A stretch of 64,000 nt of DNA from Rallus limicola (GCA_022605955.1 JAKCOZ010000009.1:4030001-4094000); one strand, 5' to 3'; positions 44,001-56,401 are shown, numbered from the stretch's first letter. Program-made: numbers and translations. Notes: generated by a model from the letters alone, not told the origin.

Positions 44001-44512
44001 GTTTAAACTGGTCGCAGCTCTCTGAAGAGGAGGTGCTGAGAGATGAGAGGGAAGGAGGGGGAAAAAGGCAGCGGCAACCTCTCCCAGCCCAGGGTTTGGG
44101 AGGTCCTCAGGGCCTCCTGAGTGGTTTCAGCATGAACCCAGGTGCCTCCAAGATGCTGAAAGGAACCACGCCTGCTCATCCTCTTCCCTCCTCCCCACCT
44201 CCACTACAAACCAGCAGCGCAAGAGTCTGCTGAGGTCAGGGAGGTTGCTCACCAGCTTTTGTTGCTCTTCTGCAAACACCTTTCTGGCAGCAGCAACGGG
44301 AGCTGTGCAGTAGCTTTCCTGCCTCTAGCTTCCTTGCTTTATTTGGCTTTCCAGGTCTGGTTTTACTGGGTATTTTTACCTTTTATTTGGCCCAGTACTC
44401 AGAATAATTCATGTGTGAGGATGCTTGAGCCCTAGGCAGCTCTCCATGGATGGTATAAAAGCAGGGGATAAGGGGACTCAGAGTACCTGAGAGAGAACTG
44501 AGGGGGATTTAA

Positions 44513-44686
44513 TTCACAGATTCACAGGATTGTAGGGGTTGGAAGGGAGCTCCAGAGCTCATCAAGTCAGGACAGGTCGCACAGGGAGGCATCCAGACGG
44601 GGCTGGAATATCTCCAGAGAAGGAGACTCCACACCCTCACTGGGAAGAAGTTCTTCTGCAGATTGGTGCAGAAAATTCATACTCAC
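44513..44686 (-). mobile_element. CR1 LINE 3' fragment, minus strand, internally deleted
   Basis: Read on the minus strand this is the CR1 3' end (here TTCACAGGATTG, GGCATCCAGACGGGGCTGGA, GAAGTTCTTC in + orientation). Compared with the longer copy at 59.4 kb it lacks about 30 bases after CATCAAGTC and about 35 bases after CTCCACACC. Confidence 0.85.
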
Positions 44687-44811
44687 TCTGTGGGCACTGG
44701 TGCTGTGGGGCAGCAGGAGCAGGATCTTTTAGAATCCACTCAACCCAGGCTCACAGGTTTTTGAAAGGTTTTTTGAGGGCATCCCGAGGATGGTTTAGAA
44801 AGTGCTTTTCT

Positions 44812-45025
44812 AAAAAATAAAATGAAATAAAAAGAAAAAAAAAAAGAAATAAAAAGAAATAAAATGAAATAAAATAAAATTAAATTAAATAAGGAAATGA
44901 AATGAAATAAAATGAAATAAAGTAAAATAAAATAAAACGAAATAAAGTAAAATAAAATAAAACGAAATAAAGTAAAATAAAATAAAACAAAATAAAATAA
45001 TTAAAAAAATAATGTTTAAATAATA
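44812..45025. repeat. AAATA-type low-complexity array with an exact 25-base tandem
   Basis: About 210 bases are almost only A and T with scattered G, built from AAATA/AAATG/AAAAT units. Inside it a 25-base unit beginning GAAATAAAGTAAAATAA is repeated exactly three times at 44914-44938, 44939-44963 and 44964-44988. The array starts about 125 bases after the CR1 fragment. Confidence 0.85.
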
Positions 45026-46804
45026 AAGAAATCCATACATTGGTAACTTTTATCTAGCAGTTGCTGGAAAGGCCATCAGGGTGGGTCTTTGCTCCCCCTT
45101 CCTCCACGGCACCAAAGCCATTCAAAGCCTCCTCATCTCAGAGCCAGCGAACGCTCTTGCGCTGCGTCGGCTGAGGAGCAGATGCAGCTCTGGCAGGCAG
45201 GCAGGAAAACATGAAATGAGCAACTTCTTCTTTGGCTTCTCGCGTTCACACCACTCCTTGTGAGTGTGTGGTGTAAAATCATCCTTCCTTTGGTTTGGGT
45301 GTTTGGTTTTTTTTTAATACAGCTTCAGCTCCGGAATAGATGGGAACAGAAGCCACAGGAAAACTCCTGCTGCTGGGAGCCACAAGAAAAATGAGGATGA
45401 GGAGGGTGCAGTTATTACTCTGTCCCTTCAAGCTTTCTCTGTTAATAACCAAGATGCCCCAAATCAAGCCTAGCAGGTGCCAAACAGCGAAGGTGCCTTG
45501 AGATAAACTCTTTACTGCAAAAAACAGAGGGATTGTCAAGGATCTGAACAGCCACGAGCCTCAGGCTGATTTACTCAGCCAGCTAAAATATATCATCCCT
45601 TCCCGTTGTCCCTTCAGCCAGAGAAGGGAAAGCAGGCTGGATTGGCCTTTACACAGAGCTCCATACCCCCAAATAGCCTTTGGCAGACACAAACCCCACT
45701 CCCCTAAAACACAGCCCAGGATGGTACAATATACCAGAGCACAAAGTAAAGGGTTTATTGGAGGGCTGGGGAAACCCCAATAACCCAACAATTCTTGCAT
45801 CAGTGATTGGAAAACACTTGAAGAAGGAAAAAAAACCCCATCCAAACCCAAAACCTTGCTTTTTTTTTTTCCTGCTTCGGTGATTTTTGTGGTTCCCTTG
45901 GTAATTGTGCAGTGAGAGAGACTGTTGGCGTGACCCAGGTGCCTGGGACATGGTGCAAATGCTGAACGAGCAGAAGGTGGAGTGTCCCTCCCCTCTTCCC
46001 TTTGCACAGCTCTGGTTTATGCCCTGCTCCCTCTCCCTGGGTACCACCACACTGCTGCAAACAGGCTCTCTGGGCAAGGTCCATCATTGTCCCATCGGGA
46101 CAAGGACAGCACAGGGGGTTTGCTCATCCATCCCATTCCCATCCCAGCCCTGCAACCTGCCCAGCACAGCCACCCTGTTCAGGCAGGCTTGGCACGTTGG
46201 GAGTGAGCTGTTTGCAAACACACTCATCTCCTGGTGATTTATCTGCAGAAGGAGAAAGCTAAGCTCAGCTTTAACATCCTGCTTTTTATTCTACTCGCTT
46301 TTCCAAGCTGGAGCCTGAGGAGTTGGATGAGCGCGGCCGAGGTCAGACCACAAATCAGGGCTCAGCCAGCCCCGGCACACTGGGAGCCTCTTGGCTCAGC
46401 ATCCTGGCTGGGGGCTCCAGCAACTGATTTATTTTCTGCCTGCTGTTTCCTTACTTTTAGTGCATATGTTGGAGCTCTTTATTACTTCCAAAGAGCTTAT
46501 TTGGGACTCCCTGTCCCCATGCTGGAGGGCCGGTCGTGGCATTGCAGGGCGGGCTGGTCCCTGCCATGCACTGTGCAGCAGGGCTGGAGGATGCCCAGGA
46601 TACCCAAACAATGGAGGTGCCTTTGCTCTTCCAACTGCCCTTCGTAAGCAGCCAGACACTGAAGGAAGACCTGATTGTGTTCCTTTGTGTTGCCAACAGA
46701 CAAGTTCCTCAGCGTCATCCCAAAGCCAGCATCTGGCTCTGCCAGACCGCATCCTCCCCGGGAACAGCCACAGGTCTGGTGCGTCTATCTGCCTGCTTGG
46801 TCAT

Positions 46805-46924
46805 TGGATGATGGGATGGGGAAGGGATGGGAACAGTACAGGGAGGGGATGGGAATGGGAAGAGGATGAAGGAGATGGGGATAAAGGGGATAGGATAAGA
46901 ATAAGGAGGATGGAGATGGGATGG
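46805..46924. repeat. Purine-rich GGATGG/GGATAA low-complexity stretch
   Basis: About 120 bases are almost wholly purine plus T, made of irregular GATGGG, GGATGA and GGATAA units. It may be a degenerate minisatellite. Confidence 0.7.
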
Positions 46925-47382
46925 CTGCTGATGGGCTCATGGGTTTTTCTCCCCTCCAGGAGCAAGCACCATGTCACGCTGGTGGCACAGTGGCTGAGCA
47001 CAGGAGCACAGCCCTGCAGGGAGGTGAGCTACCCAAAAGCCCAAGGAGGTGGAGAAGCTCCCCACCCTTGTGTGACCAGGCTCTTTGCTTTGGCCATTGT
47101 GCAGCCTGAGCCTTCAGGCAGGTTTCTGTTGACAAGGTTCATCATTGGAACGGGGCAGCTACAGCTCTGGCCGAGCATGTAACACGCAGTAACAGCGCGC
47201 TGCTCCGAGCACAGCTCTGCCACAGCCTCTGCATGGCAGCACCGTTAATTTTAGCTCATCTGAACGTGCAGTACAGCTACACAGCCAAGATCAGCTGCAG
47301 CTAAAGAGATCGTGGCAGAGTCACTGTTCTTAAGTCCCACTAACAAGGAGCTTTTTGTCTACGCACACCCTCAGAGACATCC

Positions 47383-47480
47383 CTATGTGACCTGTCCTAG
47401 GGACCCTGCTTTGGCAGGGGGGGAGGTTGGACCTGATGGTCTCTGGATCTCCCTTCCAACCCCTGCGATTCAGTGAATCC
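47383..47480 (+). mobile_element. CR1 LINE 3' tail
   Basis: The segment includes ATGTGACCTGTCCTAGGACC followed by TTTGGCAGGGGGGAGGTTGG, then ACCTGATGGTCTCTGGATCT, CCCTTCCAACCCCTGCGATT and CAGTGAATC. This is the CR1 3' end in + orientation, moderately diverged. Confidence 0.85.
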
Positions 47481-48293
47481 CTGGACCAAAAGAAGATGGA
47501 AGCAAAGAAGATGGTGTCCTGGCAGCAAGAACCATGCAAAATGGAGGCTGTTGTCCAGCTGGGTGTTGATCTGTACCGGGTGCTGAATCAGCCTCAGAGG
47601 GGGCTGGCTCCTTCCCCGGGTCCACACAAACACTGCCCAGCTGGGTCAGGATGAGCAGTGGGGGCTGCCTCCCTCCCAGGGCAGAAAGAGTGTCACCCGT
47701 GTCAGCAAGGGTGGCTTCAGGACGCAGCCTACGTCACAGCCACGGGGCTGACGCCAGAGCTGGACTTTGGCCAGCGCCGGGAAGGTGTTTACTGCTGCCA
47801 TAATTGTAACGGCAGCTCAACAGCCGGCCACTTCCCACGAAAGCAGCACCCCTCCCGCCCGCTGGCTGCTGGGGGCATGGGGGATGGGACACACAAGGAC
47901 TGCAATGGGCAGAGCCTGCAGTGGGGAGGGTGGGAAGGTGGTTGTGGGGACTCTGGCAGGGCACTGAGGTGCACTTGGGATGCTGAGGTGTGCGGGGGGC
48001 TTTGCACCTGCTTGTGCAAACCCAGGGCTAGTGCAAAGCTTGTCCTGGCTTGAGAATGTGGCTTTCCTTGTAATACATGCTCTGGGGTGGCCTGGACGTG
48101 CCCTGGCATTTCCAGAGCACAGAGCCCACCTTGCTGGGTGAGCAGAAAGCTGTGCAAGTTTCTTGCAGGGACAGGGGCCCAGGCTGCGATAAACAGCATC
48201 CCCAAACACCAATCCCCCAGAGCTCTGGACCCAAAAGTAACCAAGACCTTGTAAGGCAGCTTAAACATTCCATCTTCCAGTTCCTGGGCTCTC

Positions 48294-48333
48294 CCCCAAC
48301 TCAGGTGGTTTTGGTATACCACCTGAGTTGGGG
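48294..48333. repeat. Perfect 16-bp inverted repeat with 8-base loop
   Basis: The left arm CCCCAACTCAGGTGGT (48294-48309) is exactly complementary to the right arm ACCACCTGAGTTGGGG (48318-48333) around TTTGGTAT. Transcribed from either strand it gives a stable hairpin. The arms are not a known transposon terminus that I recognise. Confidence 0.9.
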
Positions 48334-48607
48334 TATACATGGCAGTCAGGATCTGTGGGGCGGGGAGGTGGGTTTCTGTTTGCAGTGCCAAAATGCTGCC
48401 CTCCTGTCCCCACAGTCCCTGGAAGCACTGGTGTCCATGGGGGATGCCCAGTGGGACCAGCACCACATTACCTAGGGTTACTTCGACCTACAGGGTCTGG
48501 GGATGTAGCCCTCAAAGTTGTGACTTGATTCAGCAGCCCTATAAAGATGAGTAAGCCCACCCTATAAATATGACTGGTGCAAAACAGTAACTGCAGTAAC
48601 AGTCGTC

Positions 48608-48637
48608 TAATCCCATTAAATATAATTACTGTAATCC
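48608..48637. promoter_or_regulatory. Clustered OTX/CRX-type and homeodomain sites
   Basis: TAATCC occurs at 48608-48613 and 48632-48637, with TAATTA at 48623-48628 between them, in an A/T-rich island surrounded by GC-rich sequence. TAATCC is the preferred site of K50 homeodomain factors such as OTX2 and CRX. A regulatory role is inference. Confidence 0.25.
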
Positions 48638-51600
48638 AGCAGATGAGCTGAGCGTGCACAGGGGACAAAGGGAGCCCAGGAGCAGTCTCTGCTGGTAGCA
48701 GGGGTGCAGTAGGTGAGGAGGAACTCAGCCAGGTCTTCGCTGATGTGATGGCACATGGAGGACGGGCAGTGCAGCGGTGATGATGGTGTATGGCTGTGCA
48801 GTGCTCCGGTTCCTAGTGAGGTTCATGAGGAATCTGCTGTGAGTCCTTCAGGCGTGGGGCCAGCTCCCAGGCTGCGGCACTGGCGCTGCTCCTTAGCTGT
48901 CAGGAGCGTGGTCCATGGCTGGTGGTCATTGGAGAGTGAAGCCACCCTGCACTGCCATGTTACTGGTCAAATGAGATACCCAGGAGCTGCACAAAATGCT
49001 CAGTGGGTGCCTCCCTGGCATGAGCCACCCATGCCACGGGTTTTACACTGGGACAGTTTCTTCCCTTTATATAACCAGTCATCAGATGACACTGGGATGG
49101 GGACAAAGGGGTTGCAAAGTTTCAAAGTCTCTTTTTTCTTTAGACGCAGGAGTCTCACAGCCCCAGGCTGGGCAAAGCAGCAGAGACACCTCCAGCAGAA
49201 GATGTTTTCCAGCCAGAATTGTCCCTCTGTTCATTATCTCCCTCTTTATATCCCCACCTGCCCCTTTCTGCTGGATTAGTTGCTGCTAAGGCTCCAGGAG
49301 CCTATGAAGAGATGTCACCCTTGATCTGAGAAGGCATGACAGACCCCGAGACCCTCACAGCCCTGTTAAAACTGAACCTGAGCAACTTGCTTTAGGGTAT
49401 AGGTGTTGCCTGTTTTGCCCATGGCTCCCTCCTCCCTGTGTGGCTCAGCTTTATGGTCCCTATAGCCCACCCTTGGCAGGAACCAGCCATGGCCACTATT
49501 GCCCTGCAGTGATTTCTTTTATAAGAGACTCTATGAGGAACGGCCCTGCACGGGGACTGCAAGGTGTCTGTGCTAGGGAGGCTGAGCATCCAGGCTTTCT
49601 CAGTGTGCAAACACAGACAGGTGAGCCTGAGCACTGGGGGCTTGAAAGCCCCTGCTCTGAACTGAAGCTAGGAGCTTTGAGTCTTGCTGTGGAGGAAGAG
49701 ACCAGGCCCACGGCAGGACTCTCATGTATCATGGTGGGGATCACTGGACCATCTGCTTGGAGTTGATGTGGGTGAGGAATTGGGGGAAGATAAGTGTGAT
49801 CTCCTTCTCCAGTGGCAGGAGACCGACTGGGAGGTTGTCAGAAGGGCCCCACTCTGCAGCGTGTACCCCACACATTGCCCATGGGCAGATGATCTGGGCA
49901 CAACTGGGAATGAATGGGGACAGGGGGGACATGGGGCTCTGCCATACCTACCTACATAGGTACGGACACGCTTGCAGGGAAGAGAGGCACAGGGGGTAGA
50001 GCCCTATAGCATGGACATTTCTCACTTCCAACACGCTTTCCCTTTTTTTCTACTGTAGGAAACTTCATTCAGAAGAAAAGTCTAGATGCAGGAGGTGGAA
50101 AACAAGCAGAGGTTGGGGTGGGGGTGGGAGCAGCAGGGAGGAAGGGGCAGATCAGAGGAAAACCTCACCCCAGGCAGAACGGTGCAAGCATGGGGAGAAA
50201 CTCTGCACGCTGTTTGCCAGCGTCATCTTTCTGGTCCTGGAAACAAGCACTGGATCCTGGAAACACTGCTGGAAGAGAGGCTGTACCAGGAATTCTGAAT
50301 GTAAGGGAGCCCTGGAGAGGCAATAAATATGTTCACACACACGTCCACGTGCCAACCTTCTCACCTCTTCCCACTTGGACATGGTATCGGATCTCTGGGA
50401 TATACCCTGCCCCATTACCAGAGGCTTGACAGGAGTCCTGGCCAGCATGTCATTCCCAAAGTTCACCCTCCTGTTGATCTTATTTCTGATCCTCCTGCCC
50501 TGCCCAGGGTGGCTCAGGGCCGAGGGTCCAGGGCAAAAGATGGCAATGGGGAGGGCAGGGGAATCACGGGGTGGATAGCAGTGATTTATAGCTCGTGCTG
50601 CTGTGGATGTGAGTTGGTGGGTGTGGCTGGAAGGGCAGTTTAATGAAGTGCAAAGGAATGGGCAGCATGAGATACTGAGGCTGGAAAAAAATACCAGCCT
50701 ACTATGAAATCACTTCTTTCTGACTAGGCATGTCCTCCAGTCTCTAATCCTTCTTCCAAGGGCTTTAATAAATCCCCTGCTTAACCCCTCCTCCCTAAGC
50801 CAGACATTCCTGCATGGAAGTGATTCAGTGAAATGTCAGCTTTCCGAGGCATCAGAAGGTGGATCCATCCCTCCATCCCTTCCAAGTCCATAGCAAATAG
50901 ATGGAACCTGGTCCCAGAGTCACGCTGGTGAGTCTGGAAGGTCACTGCAGCAAGACATGGGGATGGAGATGGGGAGAGCCACTTGTCCAGCTTCTGAACT
51001 GCTTTGCAAAAGAACTGGGATGGAGATGAGAAGCTGGTGCAGTGAAGGTGCAGCAGATACCATACATACCTTTGGTCCTGTCTTCCTTCCGGTTCCTGGG
51101 GACAAACAATCTGGCAGCTACCAAAGGGTCCCCTCTCTGCTCATAGGTTCGTCCTGATCCTGCTTACCCATAAATTAGATACAATGTCTCAGCTACAGAC
51201 AGCAGCTTCCAGGCCAATGGGGCAGAGCCAACACCCTTATTCCGACCTTTCTTTGCACCTGCATTGGAAGACAAGAAAGGTGAGCAGCTCCTTTCCCCAT
51301 ACACACTGCCTGGGGAGGCTGTGCAATGCCATGGGATGGTGGTGGCCTCAGCAATGCCCCTTAAAAGCCTGAGCAAACCAGAGGCCCTTTGGAGCAGGCA
51401 GCCAGGATGCTACCGGCAGCAGGCAGGGCTCAGCGCAGGCAGGGCTGCTCCTGCTACCTGCTCCTTGCCTCTGGCCTTGGGTTTGAACAGATTTCAAAGC
51501 TCTTGGCACCACCACCTCTGAAGATCCACAAAGACCCAGCCCTGGAAGAGGGCTGCTGCTAGAAAACAGATTCTGTATCATTCCTCTTTGCTGGGGGATG

Positions 51601-54539
51601 GCCAGGAAGAAGAGACCCATGAAATGAGGGTGTATTTCATGTTGACTTTGCTGTTTGGTCTCATGCCAGAGTATTTGGCAATGGGGGTGGGGAGAAGGGA
51701 AGATTATGTCTGCTGCAAAGAAAACAGACCTGCTCCTACAGGAAAACCTCCTTTGAGGTTTAAAAAACTATGTGATGGTTGCTCTTCATGCTCCAGAGTG
51801 GCATGGCATGGCCTGCCACAAAATTGCTGCCCTGCTGCAGGTACAGCTCGAATCACTGACAGTTGTGGGGGTTACCATAACTCCAGGGCCATGCTGCAGC
51901 TAACACCCTCCTGAACATGTTTTCCCTGATGGAAAGTTGGATGTACCCCACCTTTTCCACCCCCCAACCACCCTTTCCCACCCTCCTGGAATAAAAGGCT
52001 GAGCTCATGGCCAACCAGCCCCTACTCTGGTTGCCTCGTGGACACGGGGCTGGTTCAGAGGAACCCTCATCCTACGGCTACGCCCATCTGTATCCCTAGT
52101 TCCAGTCTCATTTGGGGAGGAAATATACCCCCTCCTCTTTTCTATGGACTTGGACAAAACCAGCCCATTCCAACCACTGCCAACTCTTATAATATCTGAT
52201 ACAAAATCCAGCTCCCGAACTGCTAGTTTGGCTGATGCCTTCTACAGCAAGCTCTACACCATAACACCATATAGGATATCCTATATATTATTCCCTCATC
52301 CCACTTCTCACTCAAGCCTGAGCATGACGGTGCAGGTGCCCAGGACCACCAAACTGGACCACCCAGTGAGTCCCGCAACCATCCCCTGTCCTGTCTCTGT
52401 CCCTGCACCCATAGGTGAACAGAGCAGTGAGTTTGCTGGGTGAACCTCTATCCTGCCTATGCTCAAGCCTCCCAGAGGGCTGCATCTCACACCAGCCATC
52501 CTCCCAGCTCTGCTTTCCAACCGGTCCTCACCTCTCTTCCATTACCTTGCAGGGATTCATGTCCCATGGGTGCTGTAAGGGTTACGGCTTCAGGCTTCGA
52601 AACTTCATCCCTCTGGTTGCGTGCTGGAGGTGTGCTGAGCTGGGAATCCATGGCAGTGCTAGTTGTCCATGCAAGGTGTGTGCCTTTCAAGCCAGGATCT
52701 GCATCGTCCTGATACAACGCAGCAGAGTCAAGGAGAAGGGCAGATGCTGAAAAATGGGGTGCAGGCGAAGAAGACTCCAAAAGAATGTCAAGAAATAACA
52801 CCCTTTTATCTACAACACAGCCCTTGGCAGTGCTACCAGCCCCATGCCCAAGGAGGGAAGTTCCCTCACGGCTGTGCTGGCTCTGCCTGGCAATACCCTC
52901 TCCCCTTGGGAGCTGTAATTCACGGTGATTCCCGTGGGCAGCTGCGCCGTGGTCCCTGCCCAGCTCCGGCAGCTGGTGCGGGAGAGCTGCCACGGGGCGT
53001 CCCAAGCTGCTCCATGCCTCCAGGCCCCGGGTTTCCTCACCCTACACAAACAGTTTGTGCAAGAAGCCCTGGGCTCAGCCTCTCCCTGGGGTGGAGCACC
53101 ACCAGCACACACACCGGGGACACGGTGCCCTCGCCAGCCTCTCCCAGCCACCCCACAAAGACTGGCACGGTTTGCCCTGCCGTTCTCCAGGAAGCTGGCA
53201 GACCAAGCATACCCAATGCTGTGCCTGCAGAGATGACCTGCCTGCTCTTCATTTGCAGTTTAGGGCACTGGTTTGCAGCAGTCACTATTCTCTCCCCAGC
53301 ATTTAGGGTCCCTGGAGCCAGGAGGATGTTTGTCCCACCCTGCACAGAGTTCCTTCAGCCAACACCACATCAAGACATTTGAAACGACCAGGAGAGCGTG
53401 ACACACCTCTGGAGGTGGCTGCAAAGCATTTGGATGTCAGGACAATCACATTTTGCTGGCAGCAATTTCCCTGCAAGACATATAAGCTGTGTGGTTGCCT
53501 GGTTCCTGCTTTCACCCTTTGCAACACGGCCACTATCTTCAGGCTCTGGGTTTGCTGATGTCCCACAAGAATTTGGTTGCATTAAGCCACTATGCACCTT
53601 CCTGGCCCAAGGCTCTAAGCAGAGCAGTGCTCCTCTGACTCTGCAGAGGAGCAGCCATCCCCACACTGGCCTGTGCATCTCAGCTCAACTGTGTGCCCAA
53701 GCAGGCACCACAAGACACGTTATCCTGCCCGTTCTGCTGGTCCCAGCTCCAAACACCCAGCCCCTACATCAGGGATGGGCACTGGGGATCACAGACATTC
53801 CCAGTACCTCTGTGCTTTTAAGCACACCTCAGTAAGAGAAGGTGCTGAACCACGAACATGCTGGAAAAGAGGAAAATGTGTTTAATTGCTGTTTTGTGCC
53901 CAGTAATGGTGCAGTGGCTACGCCACGGGGCAAAACGTCCTGATGCACGGAGGAGGCACAGGGACCACAGTTCCCCTGCAAGGCCGCTGAAGCCATCAGG
54001 GAGGAAGAGACATTTAAGATTATTGAGTCCACTCATAAAGTCCTTCAGCTAAACCCCCTGAAACCCAGCGTGGTTTTAACCCTGCACCTACCCCAGCTCC
54101 TTCCCCGGGAGTTTCAGAGGGCAGCAGGCTGGAGCCCCCTCCCCTGGCAGCTGCTATCCATCCCCCTCCTTCCCTCCCCAGCACTCCAGGACTGCTGGGT
54201 TTCCACCAGCCCAGCCACCCGCTCTGCAAACTGCTGCAAACATGGCCAGAGACCAGGGAAAACAGCAAAGCAAAGAGAAGGGGCCAGGGGAGGGAAGGAG
54301 GGAGGGGGAAAGAAAAATCCCCAAACCAGGCAGGAAGGCCTGACAAGATCTCGTTGGACTGGGGGAAGACGAAGCCTGGCTTTCCTTGCTCTGCCCCCTC
54401 TCCTTTCTCCCATCCCCAAAACCCCCTGCTGATTAAACACAAGGCTTCCTTGAGCAGCAGGGGAAATCTCATCTTATTTTGGGAGGTGGGGGGAGGCAGA
54501 CAGGCTGCGTTCCTGGGAAAAGGATGGGGGGGGGAGGGG

Positions 54540-54930
54540 GGGTGCCTCCAAGCTCCGACCCACGCCGCCCCTCCGGCCCTGAATTAAAAAACAAGCAGCT
54601 CCAGAGGAAGAAGGAGCGAAAGGAAAACACGCCGTTCCCTGAGACTCCAGCAGCTCCTGCCCTTCGCATCTCAGCGGTGGAGGCCCTGGCCTGTTGGCAG
54701 CGCGCGGATTGGCCAGGGGGGAGTGGGAAAAGGAGCCCAGTTTGGTGTTACTGGGCAGATTTGGAGATTTTTTGGGGGGGAGGATGGAGGGAAGCAGGGG
54801 GGGGACACATGCACACGCGCCTGCGTCGGGAGGGGAGCATGCACAGGGCTTGTTTTGTGATGCTGGATTCCAGTTCGCCTCCGCCAGCGCGCTGGGACAC
54901 GGCGTCAGCTGCTTTCTGTCTCACGCCGCT
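54540..54930. promoter_or_regulatory. CpG-rich segment with CCAAT box, possible promoter
   Basis: CpG density rises sharply here (GCAGCGCGCGGATTGGCC, CACGCGCCTGCGTCGGG, CCAGCGCGCTGGGACACGGC). ATTGG at 54708-54712 is an inverted CCAAT box. No TATA box, splice donor or coding exon could be tied to it. It resembles a promoter CpG island, but could be an orphan island acting as an enhancer. Confidence 0.35.
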
Positions 54931-56080
54931 ATTTGGGAGATGGTGATAGGGGGGGACAGGGATGGAAAGGAGGGGGGGGTGGGGGGGAAGGGTTGGTTTC
55001 TCTGGCTCTGGGTTGGTGTTGGGCTACACGGTGCCCGCCTGAATGTCCCCATTGTGCTGCTGGGGAAGGAGCAGGAAGCGCTGCCATCGTCCCTCTGCAC
55101 CCCTTGGCACCTCCCAGGCACCCTGCCAGGGCAGAGGGGATATTGAGAGAGGGGCTGCTCTCCCCTGGGGGAATATTGGGAAGGAGGGAGGGGGAAACAG
55201 GAGGGGAAAAAAAGAAGGTTTAAAAACAGGGGGACAACAAAAACAAAATAAAGAACAAAAAAAAAAAAGAACAGGGCTTGGAAGTAGAAAACGTCACCGT
55301 GCAGAAAGGGGACTGAAAGGGAAGGGAAAAAAAAGCTGCAGCCAGCCCTTTTGTCCACTGCCCTTGGGCATGAAACATGGCACTTTTCTCAGTGAATGGT
55401 AAAAAGATGCCCCTGCCCCAAAGCATTAATTTCACCCCAAAAGCCGGGTTTGCGCAGGTGGCTGGTCCCGGGCAGGGTGAAACCAACACCAGCAGGGAAT
55501 AAACACATCAGGACATTTCCCTGGGGTACTTGTGGCCCAAAATGCCACTGCTGATGGGTCCCTGGAGCCACCCCCAATACTTCACATTGGGGTCTCCCCG
55601 TTTCCCAGCCCCAGGCACAAACCACACCCCCCTCCCCATAGGATGGGCGCAGGGCAGGGGGACACCAGGCACCTACACCCATCCCAGCTGTGTGTGCCCA
55701 CCCAAAGAGCCTGGGTTCACCTGTGTGACATCTCCTCCATCACCAGCCCAGGCTGAGAACCTCTGAAGCTGCTCAGTGCTCCCACGCAGCTCAAGAGCAC
55801 AAAATGAAACCTGAAAGCAGGAGACAAAGAACTTAAATGGCAGCAGGAAAAGATCTTCCCCCCCCCTTTTTTTTCCCTCTTCCTTAAAATGTGTGAAAGC
55901 CAATTGATTTCTCTAGGCCAGAGGCCAAGTGAAAAAGTAAAATCCTTTCCCAGCTTGTTTTGCCAGATGCCCACTCCATCCTTCTGCACGAGGGGCTGGG
56001 GTACCTCCAGGCAGAGTCTGTGCTGTGCTGTGCTGAAGGAAGGGTGCAGGAGTGTAGGCTCAGCATATGAAACCAAGGGG
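54931..56080. other. Noncoding, G-rich and purine-rich
   Basis: G runs lie at 54949-55000, and a polypurine stretch runs from about 55171 to 55345, with A runs near 55258-55268 and 55328-55334. No gene was recognised. Confidence 0.5.
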
Positions 56081-56401
56081 GGGACTTTTACCCCCCCAGA
56101 AATTACCTTACCAACCTTAGAAATAACAGAAGAGATTTTGGAGTAACGCTTTGAGGAGCATTCAAGGCCCTGCTACCATGTCAAGGGGTAACAAGGGCAG
56201 GTAGGACCCTTGTGTTGGTCTTCAAGTGACAAGTTGTGGGGCTGGCGCCCACCCAGATATTTGTATTTCTTCATTTTGCTCCAGAAATTGCAAATGCAAA
56301 CCAGAAAGTCCATCACTCCACCCTGGGCAAAGGGGATATAATTAGGCTGGCACCATAGAAGCAAGCAAGACTTGCTCCATGCAAATGACAGAGGAACCCA
56401 T
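56081..56401. repeat. Duplicated block, copy A (about 321 bp)
   Basis: This block recurs 2346 bases downstream, in the same orientation, at 58427-58734. The copies differ at about six bases and by one 13-base segment (GATATAATTAGGC-like) present only here. It contains GGCGCCCACCCAGATATTTG and ends CAGAGGAACCCAT. The minus strand is open for about 63 codons but matches no protein I know. Whether it is a transposable-element fragment or a local duplication is unresolved. Confidence 0.85.

Larger units (their letters stand above)
34000..44512. other. Intergenic, no gene recognised
   Basis: Both strands were read without recognising a gene. The stretch holds GT microsatellites (34.34 and 37.33 kb), a 14-G run at 34986-34999, and a GGTTT repeat near 35524-35542. 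G-rich segments lie at 37.07 and 37.87-37.95 kb. An A/T-rich element at 40985-41100 includes an AATAAA, and a CpG cluster lies at about 41430-41560. Confidence 0.5.
45026..54000. other. Intergenic, no gene recognised
   Basis: No protein or RNA gene was recognised. Contents are a purine-rich GGATGG-like stretch (46805-46924), a CR1 tail (47.4 kb), and a CpG-rich patch with cAMP-response-type half-sites (TACGTCA at 47730, TGACGCC at 47749). There is also a perfect inverted repeat (48294-48333) and an A/T-rich island with TAATCC and TAATTA sites (about 48560-48645). Open frames of 220-263 codons at 46.4-47.2, 47.8-48.5 and 52.7-53.4 kb show no family features. Confidence 0.5.

Noticed and set aside
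46391..47182. A 263-codon open frame beginning with a hydrophobic stretch
   Set aside because: The hydrophobic start suggested a membrane protein such as an epididymal transmembrane protein near GLUL in mammals. The rest is low-complexity translation of the GGATGG stretch and matches no family.
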